Source: Flavipsychrobacter sp. (GTDB lineage Bacteria > Bacteroidota > Bacteroidia > Chitinophagales > Chitinophagaceae). Taken from it: a DNA stretch of 64,000 nucleotides. Made by a program: the position numbers and the translations under genes. Where the stretch lies: contig JAEUVY010000049.1 in NCBI GenBank assembly GCA_016786565.1, positions 1 through 64,000 of the forward strand, given 5' to 3'. Shown here one piece after another: positions 1 through 8,670 of the stretch. The notes beneath the pieces were generated by a model, which searched no databases, was not told the origin of the DNA, and saw only the letters and a list, made by a program, of their open reading frames with translations. Every line of letters starts with the position of its first letter. Positions within the stretch are counted from its first letter, which is position 1.

Positions 1-134
1 AGAAAGGCGAAAAGTGCGCTAAAGAAGAGAAAGCCTGCTGCAAAAAAGGCGAAAAGAAATCTTGCCACAAAGACGAAGAGTCTAAAGAGGCAAAGAGCTC
101 TAAAGAAACAAAAGAACTGAAAGAAACTAAGTAA
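1..134 (+). CDS. C-terminal tail of an unknown Lys/Glu/Cys-rich protein (5' end outside window)
   Basis: An open frame enters from the left edge and stops at TAA 132-134. The visible 43 residues are almost all Lys, Glu, Ser and Cys, with the pieces KCAKEEKACCKKGEKKSCHK and later SKEAKSSKETK. Four cysteines and one histidine lie in the first half, so metal binding is possible, but no family can be named from a tail. A strong hairpin follows 16 nt after the stop, which supports a real gene end. The function is unknown. Confidence 0.6.
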   Translation, partial: KGEKCAKEEKACCKKGEKKSCHKDEESKEAKSSKETKELKETK

Positions 135-150
135 TTTCATATCAGTACTT

Positions 151-188
151 AATGAGAAAGTCCCCGCGCAAGCAGGGACTTTCTCATT
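151..188. terminator. Bidirectional terminator hairpin
   Basis: A perfect 14-bp inverted repeat pairs 151-164 with 175-188 around a 10-nt loop. The plus-strand arm ends in a T run and the minus-strand arm also ends in T residues. It separates the convergent end of the Lys-rich gene (plus) from the end of rpiB (minus), so it can serve both. Confidence 0.85.
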
Positions 189-215
189 TTAATACCGTTG
201 AGGGAAACCCTCCGG

Positions 216-665
216 TTATATCTTATTCACGCGCTTTTCGTGGCGTCCGCCTTCAAAAGCGGTAGAAAGGAATGTATTCATCATTGCTTCGGCAGTGGCA
301 AAGTCCACAAATCTAGCCGGTATGCACAATACATTGGCATTGTTGTGCAGCCTTGCCAGCGACGCCAGCTCCACGTTCCAGCACAGCGCAGCGCGCACAC
401 CCTGGTGTTTATTGGCCGTCATGCACACGCCGTTACCGCTACCGCATATCAGTATCCCTGCCGCTGCTTTCCCTTCTTCCACCATGGCAGCAACCGGGTG
501 AGCATGGTCGGGATAATCAGTACTGTCGGCGCTATTAGTGCCCTTGTCTGATACCTGCCAGCCGGCAGCGGTGAGCAGTGTTTTCAGCTGCTCCTTATAC
601 TCATATCCTGCATGGTCGCAGCCTATTGCCAATGGCAGATTCTTGTCAAACGTAGTATTACTCAT
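216..665 (-). CDS. rpiB: Ribose-5-phosphate isomerase B / LacAB-type sugar-phosphate isomerase
   Basis: This 149-residue protein has the normal RpiB length and family signatures. They are the N-terminal IGCDHAGYEYKEQL phosphate-binding segment, ILICGSGNG around residues 71-79 with the catalytic-type cysteine at 74, and ARLHNNANVL further on. The family interconverts ribose 5-phosphate and ribulose 5-phosphate (or related sugars) in the cytoplasm, in the non-oxidative pentose phosphate pathway. The ATG overlaps the end of tatC by 8 nt, so the two are probably translated from one message and share the promoter upstream of tatC. Confidence 0.93.
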   Translation of the reverse strand: MSNTTFDKNLPLAIGCDHAGYEYKEQLKTLLTAAGWQVSDKGTNSADSTDYPDHAHPVAAMVEEGKAAAGILICGSGNGVCMTANKHQGVRAALCWNVELASLARLHNNANVLCIPARFVDFATAEAMMNTFLSTAFEGGRHEKRVNKI

Positions 666-1506
666 ATAGATCGTTGTCTTTTTGCATTGCTTCTTTCAGC
701 CTCCTCGCTTTCAACGCCCGCGCGCTGATGAGTACCGATATCTCGAATAACAGATATAAAGGTACAAATATCAGCAGGCAACTGAAAACATCAGGTGGGG
801 CTATGATCATAGCCACAATAAACAGGATAAGGAAGGCGTAGCGCCTCTTTTCCTTCAGGAATTTAGGGGTCAGTATCCCTATCCTCGTCAGGAAGAAAAC
901 GATCATCGGCAACTCGAATACTACACCCAAGGCCAATATCATATTGCTCATGGTGTCATAGTAGTTCTCTATCGTGATCACGTTCTCAAAAAGCGGGCTC
1001 AACTGGTAATTGCCAAAGAAATGTATCGTGTATGGCGCCACAATGAAGTAGGCGAAACTAACCCCCATGAAAAACAGCAAAGAACACCAGAATACAATGC
1101 CCCGGGCCATTTTTAGCTCATTGTCCTTCAGTGCGGGTCGTATAAACTTCCACAATTCCCACAAAATGAACGGGAATACCAGTATAAAACCCATCACCAC
1201 CGACACCGAAAGGCTCATCATGAACTGCCCGGTCACTGCCGTGTTCTGGAACCTCATGTTGATACCCTGCATACAAAAAGCGTCTGAATGCAACAGTCGC
1301 CCCAATGCGCAAAATGCTTTGTACGAAATGAAATCCTGGTGGGCCGGGCCCATTACCACTTTGTCGAAAAGCCATTCCACTTTTGTGAAAACGACTATCG
1401 AACCGATCACTATCGCTATTGCACTGCGTACAATATGCCACCTCAGTTCCTCAATATGATCGAGGAAGTTCATCTCACCCTTCGGATTATTGTTTTGTTT
1501 GGCCAC
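658..1506 (-). CDS. tatC: Sec-independent protein translocase subunit TatC
   Basis: TatC is the multispanning inner-membrane receptor that recognises twin-arginine signal peptides and exports folded proteins. The protein carries the family opening MNFLDHIEELRWHIVRS, with the conserved acidic pair before helix 1. Six hydrophobic segments follow, with FxxPF-type and FELPMIVFFL stretches in the second half. The frame stays open to 1608, but the promoter element at 1551-1558 lies inside that extension. I therefore start at GTG 1506 (282 residues); ATG 1473 is the alternative. No tatA or tatB lies nearby. rpiB overlaps its stop codon, which suggests one operon. Confidence 0.92.
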   Translation of the reverse strand: MAKQNNNPKGEMNFLDHIEELRWHIVRSAIAIVIGSIVVFTKVEWLFDKVVMGPAHQDFISYKAFCALGRLLHSDAFCMQGINMRFQNTAVTGQFMMSLSVSVVMGFILVFPFILWELWKFIRPALKDNELKMARGIVFWCSLLFFMGVSFAYFIVAPYTIHFFGNYQLSPLFENVITIENYYDTMSNMILALGVVFELPMIVFFLTRIGILTPKFLKEKRRYAFLILFIVAMIIAPPDVFSCLLIFVPLYLLFEISVLISARALKARRLKEAMQKDNDLYE

Positions 1507-1550
1507 TTCTTTGTTTATGCGCTCCCCGCAAGGGAGGGGGAAACGGTGCG

Positions 1551-1558
1551 CAAAGTTA
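1551..1558 (-). promoter_or_regulatory. Candidate -7 element TAACTTTG for tatC-rpiB
   Basis: On the minus strand the sequence reads TAACTTTG, an exact match to the Bacteroidota -7 consensus TAnnTTTG. Transcription would begin near 1545 and give a leader of about 40 nt to GTG 1506. The leader holds a small GC-rich hairpin (1522-1526 with 1532-1536). The element argues against any start codon upstream of it. Confidence 0.55.
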
Positions 1559-1653
1559 TGGTTTATGTGCTTAGCCCGAATGCAGGCAGCTCGAAAAGAT
1601 GTTCCCAATTTCCGGCGTACCCGCTTTTTAACTTTTTAGGCGGTTCTTTTTAA

Positions 1654-1661
1654 TATCTTTG
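1654..1661 (+). promoter_or_regulatory. Candidate -7 element TATCTTTG for dxr
   Basis: Exact TAnnTTTG match 18 nt before ATG 1680. The expected leader is about 12 nt. A possible TTG start at 1659 overlaps the element and is unlikely to be used. Confidence 0.6.
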
Positions 1662-1679
1662 GGAACTAATTTAAGGTGC

Positions 1680-2849
1680 ATGAAGCGTTTAGCGATTCTG
1701 GGGTCTACTGGTTCAATCGGCACACAGGCACTCGATGTGGTGGCTGCCAACCCCGACAAGTTCAAAGTAGAGGTCCTCAGTGCGCACAGCAATAGTGCTC
1801 TGCTCATTGAGCAGGCACGCAAATTCCGTCCGGCAGCCGTTGTCGTTACCGACGAGAAGAAGGTGACTGAGGTGAAGGACGCCCTTTTGATGTTGTCCAT
1901 TAAGGTGCTGTCCGGCGACCAGGCATTGGCCGAGGTCGTTCAGTGGGATACCGTAGACATCGTTGTTGGCGCTATCGTGGGTTTCGCAGGCCTTCGTTCC
2001 ACCCTTGCTGCCGTAGAGGCGGGCAAAGACGTGGCCCTGGCCAATAAGGAAACGCTTGTTGTGGCCGGTGAGATAGTGATGCAACGTGCTGCCGAAAAGA
2101 AGGCGCGCATCATTCCGGTCGATAGCGAACATTCTGCCATTTTCCAGTGTCTGGTCGGCGAAGATCCTTCCTCCGTTGAAAAAGTGATCCTAACCGCCTC
2201 TGGTGGTCCGTTCCTGGGTCGTAAGCCCAATTATCTGGTGAATGTAAAGGCATCACATGCCTTGCAGCACCCCAACTGGACCATGGGTGCCAAGATAACC
2301 ATCGACAGCTCTACGCTCATGAACAAGGGGCTGGAGATGATCGAGGCTAAATGGATGTTCAACCTGCAAAACGAACAGGTAGATGTTGTGGTGCATCCGC
2401 AGTCTATCATTCATAGCATGGTCCAGTTCACCGATGGTTCCGTGAAATCGCAGATGGGGCTGCCAGATATGAAGTTGCCCATACAATACGCGCTCGGATA
2501 TCCGCAGCGTATCCCGAACAATTACAAACGTGTCGACTTTAAAGAATATTCAAAACTCACTTTCGAACCTGTCGATTACAAGACTTTCCGCAATCTCGAG
2601 ATAGCCAGAAACGCTATGTTCAAAGGTGGCAACACGCCATGTGTTATGAATGCAGCCAACGAAGTGGTGGTAAATGCGTTCCTGCACAACAAGGTAGGCT
2701 TCCTCGAAATGAGCGACATGATCGAAAAAACCATTGATAGTGTGACATTCATAGAACACCCAACATTGCAGGACTATATCTCCAGCGACATCGAAGCGCG
2801 TGAATATGCCGCAGGGTTTGTAAAGAAAAGTCAGCTGTCCATGTACTAA
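1680..2849 (+). CDS. dxr: 1-deoxy-D-xylulose 5-phosphate reductoisomerase
   Basis: Dxr converts deoxyxylulose phosphate to 2-C-methyl-D-erythritol 4-phosphate with NADPH, the committed step of the MEP isoprenoid pathway. The N-terminal Rossmann loop GSTGSIG is at residues 8-14. The metal and substrate region reads VDSEHSAIFQCL near residue 146, followed by TASGGPF, then ITIDSSTLMNKGLEMIEA with the Ser-Asn-Lys-Glu ligand set. NAANEVVV lies near residue 323. The 389-residue length is normal. I chose ATG 1680 because it follows the -7 element and puts the Rossmann strand at the N terminus. rseP follows 75 nt downstream on the same strand. Confidence 0.96.
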   Translation: MKRLAILGSTGSIGTQALDVVAANPDKFKVEVLSAHSNSALLIEQARKFRPAAVVVTDEKKVTEVKDALLMLSIKVLSGDQALAEVVQWDTVDIVVGAIVGFAGLRSTLAAVEAGKDVALANKETLVVAGEIVMQRAAEKKARIIPVDSEHSAIFQCLVGEDPSSVEKVILTASGGPFLGRKPNYLVNVKASHALQHPNWTMGAKITIDSSTLMNKGLEMIEAKWMFNLQNEQVDVVVHPQSIIHSMVQFTDGSVKSQMGLPDMKLPIQYALGYPQRIPNNYKRVDFKEYSKLTFEPVDYKTFRNLEIARNAMFKGGNTPCVMNAANEVVVNAFLHNKVGFLEMSDMIEKTIDSVTFIEHPTLQDYISSDIEAREYAAGFVKKSQLSMY

Positions 2850-2924
2850 GTAAACATCCCCTCATAGTTTTAACAGTCATCAGAAGGACCTGTCAGCGTC
2901 CGCAAATAATACCACGATCCGATA

Positions 2925-4307
2925 ATGCATCTCGATACACTGATCTTAATGTCCGGCACCACCGTAAAGGTGTTGCAGTTGTTTGTAGCTCTTTCGTTGC
3001 TTATAGTCCTTCACGAATTCGGACACTTCTTCTTTGCCCGCCTGTTCAAAACAAGGGTAGAGAAGTTCTACCTCTTTTTCGATTTCCTTTTCCCGTTCTC
3101 CGGCCTGCTCAATTTCTCCCTGTTCAAAAAGACAAAGGGAGATACTGAATACGGTATCGGCTGGTTTCCCTTGGGTGGCTACGTGAAGATCGCCGGCATG
3201 GTCGATGAGAGCATGGACAAAGAGCAGATGGCGCTTCCTCCACAACCATGGGAATACCGCAGCAAAAAGGCATACCAGCGTTTGTTCATAATGCTTGGTG
3301 GCATCATTGTCAATGTCATTGTCGCTGTTCTTATCTATGTAGCTGTCTTCGGCATTTATGGCGAGGAATACCTGCCGGTACAGAACGCTAAATACGGTAT
3401 CATGGTCGATAGTACTGCCAAAGCACTGGGCCTGCACAATGGAGACAAGATCGTTTCTATAGATGGCGTACCGGTTACCCGCTTCGAAAAGATAGTAAGT
3501 GCTGTGGTGCTCGATGAGGGTAAGTCTATCCAGGTAGAGCGCGACGGTCAGAAGGTGGACGTTGCCGTAAAAGAAGGTACTATCCATTCTATCATTACCG
3601 GCGGCAAGGGTTCTTTCATATCTGCGCGTGTTCCGGTAGTGGTCGATGAAGTGGACAAAGGAACCGAGGCCGAGAAGATGGGCATGCAACATGGCGACAG
3701 CATCATAGCGGTAAACGGTATTCCTGCGCCCTTCTACGATCAGTACGATAGTATCAAACGTGCATTGGTGGGTCAGCCCATCGCGCTCACTGTAGTGCGC
3801 AACAATGCTCAGGTCACACTCTCTGGTACTGTTCCGGCCAACAAGATACTGGGCTTCCGTCCTATGGGCGATCTCTCTAAGTACTTCACTTTCGAGCATA
3901 TCCACTACAATCCTGTGCAAGCTATCGGCAAGGGTGTTATGTACACTGCCGATCAGTTTGCCAACTATGTAAGGCAGTTCAAAATGATCTTTACTTCAAA
4001 AGAGATAAAGGCCAATGAGAGTCTGGGCGGTATCATCAGCTTTGGCAAGATATTCCCTGCCGAATTCGACATGCAGAAGTTCCTCATGCTCACGGCATTT
4101 GTTTCTATCATTCTTGCGTTTATGAACCTGTTGCCTATTCCGGGCCTCGATGGTGGCTATGTTATCTTTCTGCTGTGGGAGATGATCACCGGCAAGCAAG
4201 TAAGCGAGAAGGTGATGGAAAAAGCAACTACTGTAGGATTGGTGCTCTTGCTCACGCTCATGGTGTACGCAAACGGTCTCGATATCTTCAGGTTGTTCAA
4301 GCACTAA
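2925..4307 (+). CDS. rseP: Site-2 protease RseP (RIP metalloprotease)
   Basis: RseP is an inner-membrane zinc protease that cuts membrane-anchored anti-sigma factors and leftover signal peptides within the bilayer. The zinc motif HEFGH is at residues 30-34 in the first membrane helix. At least one PDZ-like domain lies between roughly 130 and 290, and the third zinc ligand motif LLPIPGLDGG is near residue 405. The 460-residue length fits the family. ATG 2925 is used; ATG 2949 (MSGTTVKV) would still keep the active site. It follows dxr closely, a pairing common in Bacteroidota. No sigma or anti-sigma gene is adjacent. Confidence 0.94.
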   Translation: MHLDTLILMSGTTVKVLQLFVALSLLIVLHEFGHFFFARLFKTRVEKFYLFFDFLFPFSGLLNFSLFKKTKGDTEYGIGWFPLGGYVKIAGMVDESMDKEQMALPPQPWEYRSKKAYQRLFIMLGGIIVNVIVAVLIYVAVFGIYGEEYLPVQNAKYGIMVDSTAKALGLHNGDKIVSIDGVPVTRFEKIVSAVVLDEGKSIQVERDGQKVDVAVKEGTIHSIITGGKGSFISARVPVVVDEVDKGTEAEKMGMQHGDSIIAVNGIPAPFYDQYDSIKRALVGQPIALTVVRNNAQVTLSGTVPANKILGFRPMGDLSKYFTFEHIHYNPVQAIGKGVMYTADQFANYVRQFKMIFTSKEIKANESLGGIISFGKIFPAEFDMQKFLMLTAFVSIILAFMNLLPIPGLDGGYVIFLLWEMITGKQVSEKVMEKATTVGLVLLLTLMVYANGLDIFRLFKH

Positions 4308-4361
4308 GCAGTCAGAACTTGAAAGGCAGAATTTGCTAATTTTACATAAATAACTGCACCG

Positions 4362-4571
4362 ATGGACGAGATAATCTTTGTTGTCGAAGAAAGTGATGAA
4401 GGCGGATATATTGCCAAAGCACTCGGCGTGTCTATCATTACTGAAGCTGATACGATCGAAGAATTGCGAAACGCAGTCAAGGAAGCGGTTCACTGCCATT
4501 TTGATGATACCGATACGAGGCCGCGCATGATACGCCTTCATATGGTACGCGATGAAGTTTTTGCAGCATGA
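4362..4571 (+). CDS. HicB-like antitoxin (type II toxin-antitoxin)
   Basis: This 69-residue protein has the HicB N-terminal fold pattern: an alternating strand start (EIIFVVEESDEGGYIAKALG) followed by a helix with TIEELRNAVKEAVHCHF. It lacks the extra C-terminal DNA-binding part of longer HicB proteins. Its stop overlaps the start of the HicA-like gene by 4 nt (ATGA), so the two are translationally coupled with antitoxin first, the reverse of the classical hicAB order. HicB proteins block HicA and usually repress their own operon. A near-consensus -7 element, TAATTTTA, lies at 4338-4345. Confidence 0.8.
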   Translation: MDEIIFVVEESDEGGYIAKALGVSIITEADTIEELRNAVKEAVHCHFDDTDTRPRMIRLHMVRDEVFAA

Positions 4572-4807
4572 AGATCCCGCGTGACCTTACAGGAAGAGAG
4601 CTGATTAAAAAACTAAGAACATTAGGTTACGATCATACAAGGCAAGTTGGTAGCCACATAAGGCTCACAACGCTTCGAAATGGCACACACCATATCACCA
4701 TACCCAACCACGATCCTCTGAAGTTGGGTACCCTGTCGTCAATATTATCTGAAGTTGCTGCCCATTTCAATCTCAGTAAGGACGAACTGATAGACAAACT
4801 TTTTTAG
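4568..4807 (+). CDS. HicA-like mRNA interferase toxin
   Basis: This 79-residue protein matches the HicA/YcfA double-stranded-RNA-binding-like family. It opens with a short basic segment and a helix TGRELIKKLRTLGYDHTRQ, then GSHIRL with the conserved catalytic-type histidine at residue 30, and closes with ITIPNHDPLKLGTLSSIL. The family cleaves mRNA during stress when the antitoxin is lost. The active-site histidine is present, so it looks functional. It overlaps the antitoxin gene by 4 nt. This is one of three small two-gene modules of this kind in the window. Confidence 0.85.
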   Translation: MKIPRDLTGRELIKKLRTLGYDHTRQVGSHIRLTTLRNGTHHITIPNHDPLKLGTLSSILSEVAAHFNLSKDELIDKLF

Positions 4808-4875
4808 CCGGTACATCTCGTAGATCGCGAAGTATTCCGTTTCAAAAAGGAGCATGATTTTCTTATCTTGCATTT

Positions 4876-6027
4876 ATGCAATTACCACAGAAACACTCTG
4901 CAACGGGTACTACCATCTTCACAGTTATGAGCGCGTTGGCGCAGCAGCACAACGCTATCAATTTGTCGCAGGGTTTCCCCGATTTCCATATCGATGAACG
5001 GCTGTCTCAGGCTTTGGGCGATGCCGCAGCCGGTGGGTTCAACCAATACGCGCCAATGGCGGGGCTGCCCGTGCTTAAGCAGGAGATAGCCAATAGCTTC
5101 AGCCGCAGGTATGGTGTGCAGGTCGATGCCGATACCGAGATCACCGTCACACCCGGTGCCACCTACGCTATCTACACAGCATTCACTGCCATACTCTCTC
5201 CCGGCGACGAGGTTATCGTTCTCGAACCCGCTTATGACAGCTACATACCCAACATAGAAATGAACGGTGCGCGTGCTGTTATTGTTCCGCTGTCTGCACC
5301 CGCATTCAGTGTCGATTGGCAGCGTGTCAGAGACGCCATCACACCACGCACCAGGTCCATCATCATCAACACGCCGCACAATCCTACAGGTGCCATCTGG
5401 ACATTGGACGACTGGGACCAACTCGCTGACATTGTTCGAGATACCGATATCATCATTCTGGCCGATGAGGTGTACGAGCAGTTGGTGTACGATGGTGCAC
5501 GCCATCACTCTGTGCTGGAGCACGAAGAGTTGAGGCAGCGCAGTTTCGCCCTCTATTCATTCGGAAAGGTCTATAATAATACCGGCTGGAAGATGGGCTT
5601 CTGTATTGCTCCGCCGGCACTCACACAGGCGTTCAGGCGCATACATCAGTTCCTGTGTTTTACGGTCAATACTCCGGCACAGTACGCATTGGCGCAGCAC
5701 CTGGCACACGACACAGATCCTATTCATCAGGTGATGCAGCGCAAGCGCGATTATTTTCTTGATCTCATGAAGGATACACCGTTCACCATATTCGCCCCTG
5801 CGAAGGGAAGTTATTTCCAGGTGGCCGGCTACGAGCGCATCAGCGACCTGCCCGACCGCGAATTTGCCGAATGGCTCACCCGCGAATACGGTGTGGCCAC
5901 TATTCCTGTCAGTGCTTTTTACAGCAGCGGCAAAGACGATAAACTGGTGCGCTTCTGCTTTGCCAAGAAGGAAGAAACATTGGCCGATGCGGTGGCAAGG
6001 CTGGTGAAACTTCCTGCTTTTCGTTAG
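4876..6027 (+). CDS. PLP-dependent class I/II aminotransferase (methionine aminotransferase-like)
   Basis: This 383-residue fold-type I aminotransferase has NLSQGFPDF at the N terminus and NTPHNPTGAIW with the PLP-contacting Asn in the middle. ADEVYEQLVYD follows, then SFGKVYNNTGWKMGF, whose lysine at residue 231 should bind PLP. RFCFAKKEE near the end supplies the carboxylate-binding Arg. The closest described group is the YbdL/kynurenine aminotransferase branch, which uses methionine and aromatic amino acids with 2-oxo acids. It is cytosolic and could close methionine salvage. The gene converges with the SGNH-like gene, leaving only 6 nt between the stops and no visible terminator. Substrate is inferred from family only. 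Confidence 0.85.
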   Translation: MQLPQKHSATGTTIFTVMSALAQQHNAINLSQGFPDFHIDERLSQALGDAAAGGFNQYAPMAGLPVLKQEIANSFSRRYGVQVDADTEITVTPGATYAIYTAFTAILSPGDEVIVLEPAYDSYIPNIEMNGARAVIVPLSAPAFSVDWQRVRDAITPRTRSIIINTPHNPTGAIWTLDDWDQLADIVRDTDIIILADEVYEQLVYDGARHHSVLEHEELRQRSFALYSFGKVYNNTGWKMGFCIAPPALTQAFRRIHQFLCFTVNTPAQYALAQHLAHDTDPIHQVMQRKRDYFLDLMKDTPFTIFAPAKGSYFQVAGYERISDLPDREFAEWLTREYGVATIPVSAFYSSGKDDKLVRFCFAKKEETLADAVARLVKLPAFR

Positions 6028-6033
6028 TGCGGT

Positions 6034-7059
6034 TTAGAGCTTTGCAGATTTGCCCGCGTACCTGTGTGTGTAAATGCTATCCATGATCGCCTTCGCAACA
6101 GTGCTTCGGTAATGCGAATTCTCATAATAGTTATACTTACTTTGTGTGAATTTGTTGATACCGGAGAAGTCGAACACTACACCATCTCCGAATATGGATA
6201 CAAGTTCAGCCAGGTCTGATTTTGCAAGCTTTTCCTGGTTGTACAATGGACTGATCACGATCCGCACATCGGTATTGTGTTTGTCAAGAATGGATTTAAT
6301 GTTTTGCAGCAATTTCCGTTGATCGGCTCCTATCCTTGCCTTGCTGTAACGTTGCACAGTGCTGTCCCTGTCATAGAAAATGTGTTTCCTCGCGGCATAG
6401 AATGAGTCCGGATTAGTTTGTATCTCCCGCTCAAATTGCGCGTATTTTATCTCGTTATGTAACGGATCGTATTTGAGATCAATGTTAAGGAACAATGACG
6501 TGAACTTGGGGTTGTGCGTAAATAGATACCCGATGTAATTCTCAAGCATGTTACGGTCGAGATACGTCTTTAGAAAGTGCCACTGAAATGCCCAATAGCT
6601 CTTCTCTGAGATCGCAGGGTGTTTGATTGTAAAGTAGAAGTTTTCAGATGGCTTATTTCTTAGCACAGATTCGTCTATCACCATCAACAGGTTTTTTATT
6701 TTTACTCCATTCTTGTCCAGAAAACGAACCTTCCGCTCAATACCCCACAGGGGTTCCAATTGCGCATCGAAATGATAGCATTTATCAGAAGATATATGTG
6801 GGCTCCAGTCAGCAATATTGTAAAACAGGGAACGTGAGTTACCCATGATATAGGAGTCATATTGCTCCTTTTTGTAATTATTAATGAACGTTTGGGTTGC
6901 AATGTAGCCGTTGCACAGTGTCATTGTGTTTCGGGTATCTTTGCCGTAGTAGCTGTCATAGTGATACAATACCTTGTATGGGTCCGTAACTATATAAACC
7001 CCAAGAATGAAGAACGTGGGGATTAGCCCTATTGATAATTTTAATAAGAACTTCCGCAT
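6034..7059 (-). CDS. SGNH/AlgX-like membrane-anchored protein, probable O-acetylation partner of the MBOAT gene
   Basis: This 341-residue protein has one N-terminal membrane helix (LLKLSIGLIPTFFILGVYIV) and an extracytoplasmic rest. It contains IMGNSRSLFYN, resembling SGNH block I with the serine, and ENSHYRSTVAKAIMD near the C terminus, resembling the block V histidine. A strand reading VRIVISPLYN lies between them. It starts 2 nt after the MBOAT stop, so the two are one transcription unit. Such pairs transfer acetyl groups across the membrane to polysaccharide (alginate, peptidoglycan or others). The acceptor here is unknown. The frame extends upstream to 7146, but that part lies inside the MBOAT gene. 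Confidence 0.6.
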   Translation of the reverse strand: MRKFLLKLSIGLIPTFFILGVYIVTDPYKVLYHYDSYYGKDTRNTMTLCNGYIATQTFINNYKKEQYDSYIMGNSRSLFYNIADWSPHISSDKCYHFDAQLEPLWGIERKVRFLDKNGVKIKNLLMVIDESVLRNKPSENFYFTIKHPAISEKSYWAFQWHFLKTYLDRNMLENYIGYLFTHNPKFTSLFLNIDLKYDPLHNEIKYAQFEREIQTNPDSFYAARKHIFYDRDSTVQRYSKARIGADQRKLLQNIKSILDKHNTDVRIVISPLYNQEKLAKSDLAELVSIFGDGVVFDFSGINKFTQSKYNYYENSHYRSTVAKAIMDSIYTHRYAGKSAKL

Positions 7060-7061
7060 TC

Positions 7062-8528
7062 CTAAAATTGAAAGTAGATGAATTGTTGATCCTGATAAAC
7101 GCCAAAAAAGAATAAGGCAGCTTGTCCCGCAAAGTAAAGACCCCATCTCACATACGTAGGACGATTACTGAACGTATGTTCCAGGTCGTATTTATCCTGA
7201 ACGATATGAGCAAGTTCCAGAAACGCAATAAGTGCGAATCCGGGGATGATCGCGTTAAATAAGCCGGGAAGATTTAGAAAAGCTATATGATGAGTTGATA
7301 CAACCCGCAACAGTTCTTCGGGGATGGATGCGAACTTCTTAATGATGTATACCGCATCGTGTATGTTTGTCGCCCTGAAGAATACCCACGCCACGTTCAC
7401 CAACACAAACGTGGTGATAACGTTTAGCGTATTGTTGAGAGCCGGGTTCTTAGTGATCCCGAGCGATTTGGCCGCTTTTTCCCTTGCGCTTTTGGTAAAC
7501 AGGGCAAAGACCAGATAAAACCCATGCAACGCCCCCCATGCTATAAAAGTCCAGTTGGCACCGTGCCAGAATCCGCTCACCATGAACACGAAGAACAGAT
7601 TGAAGTACATACGTGGCACTGATACCCGATTGCCACCAAGCGATATGTACAGATAGTCCTTGAACCAGGTCGACAGCGAAATATGCCAACGTTTCCAGAA
7701 TTCTGAAATGCTGCGTGAGTGATAGGGCTTGTTGAAGTTTGTCATTAGTTTGAAGCCCATGACCCGTGCCGCTCCCGTTGCTATGTCCGAATAGCCGGAG
7801 AAATCACAGAAGATCTGAAATGCAAAGAATATTGTTGCAATGGCAAGTGCGGTTCCCGAATGGTGATGAGGCTCTCTGAATATTGGATCGGTGGTTAGGG
7901 CCAGCCTGTCTGCTATCACAACTTTTTTTATCATACCCCACATCATCAGCCTGAAACCTATAGCTGCATTCTCGTATTTGAAATCCTGTTTCTCGTGAAA
8001 ATGTGGCAAAAGGTTCTGTGGTCTTTCTATCGGGCCTGCTACCAACTGAGGATAGAACATTACATACAATGCATAGATCCCAAGGTCTCGTTCAGCTTTT
8101 TGGTGCCCACGGTACACCTCTATGGTATAACTCATTGCCTGAAACGTGTGAAATGATAATCCGATCGGCAAAATGATATTCCATATCGGTAGGTGGGCAT
8201 TTATATTCGTGATATGGAAAAGCTCATTAATGTTGTCAATGAAAAAGTTATAATATTTAAAAACAGCCAGAACGCCCACGTTGGCAAAAATGCTCATCAC
8301 CAGAAACCACTTTCTTCGCGCTCCCTGGGCATTTTCTATCATGATGCCGGCTACATAATCAATTATTATCGTCAGAAATAGTACAAGGATGTAGATCGGT
8401 ATAAAATACATATAGAATATGCAACTGGCTACCAATAGGTGAAACCACCTGAATTTATGTGGCAGCAGAAAATATACAGCGGTCACAATTGGAAAGAAGA
8501 GCAGGAACTCAAATGAGTTAAATAGCAT
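7062..8528 (-). CDS. MBOAT family O-acyltransferase (AlgI/DltB-like)
   Basis: This 488-residue polytopic membrane protein moves acyl groups from a cytoplasmic donor to an extracytoplasmic acceptor. The signature region reads SRSISEFWKRWHISLSTWF, then DYLYISLGGNR, and the catalytic histidine sits in GFWHGANWTFIAWGALHG. About ten or more hydrophobic segments are visible. The length equals AlgI of the alginate O-acetylation complex. The downstream SGNH-like gene probably finishes the transfer. No glycosyltransferase or polymerase gene is adjacent, so the glycan cannot be named. A -7 element lies about 75 nt upstream. Confidence 0.92.
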   Translation of the reverse strand: MLFNSFEFLLFFPIVTAVYFLLPHKFRWFHLLVASCIFYMYFIPIYILVLFLTIIIDYVAGIMIENAQGARRKWFLVMSIFANVGVLAVFKYYNFFIDNINELFHITNINAHLPIWNIILPIGLSFHTFQAMSYTIEVYRGHQKAERDLGIYALYVMFYPQLVAGPIERPQNLLPHFHEKQDFKYENAAIGFRLMMWGMIKKVVIADRLALTTDPIFREPHHHSGTALAIATIFFAFQIFCDFSGYSDIATGAARVMGFKLMTNFNKPYHSRSISEFWKRWHISLSTWFKDYLYISLGGNRVSVPRMYFNLFFVFMVSGFWHGANWTFIAWGALHGFYLVFALFTKSAREKAAKSLGITKNPALNNTLNVITTFVLVNVAWVFFRATNIHDAVYIIKKFASIPEELLRVVSTHHIAFLNLPGLFNAIIPGFALIAFLELAHIVQDKYDLEHTFSNRPTYVRWGLYFAGQAALFFFGVYQDQQFIYFQF

Positions 8529-8601
8529 TGTTCAGGTAGTGTATTTTTATTTGTGCGACTGGTGAAATGCGGGTGAAGATGCGTTTACAACCCAAGTGTT
8601 G

Positions 8602-8609
8602 CAAAAATA
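8602..8609 (-). promoter_or_regulatory. Candidate -7 element TATTTTTG for the MBOAT operon
   Basis: Minus-strand TATTTTTG matches TAnnTTTG. It would give a leader of about 65 nt before ATG 8528, longer than for most genes in this window. Confidence 0.4.
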
Positions 8610-8670
8610 TCATTCTGTTAACGTATATCAAAGGATTTTCTTGATCATTTCAGGTAGTCTGGTAAAACAA

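Noticed and set aside
2946..3920. 324-residue minus-strand frame across rseP
   Set aside because: It is antisense to a certain gene, has no family features and no promoter; a shadow of rseP codon bias.
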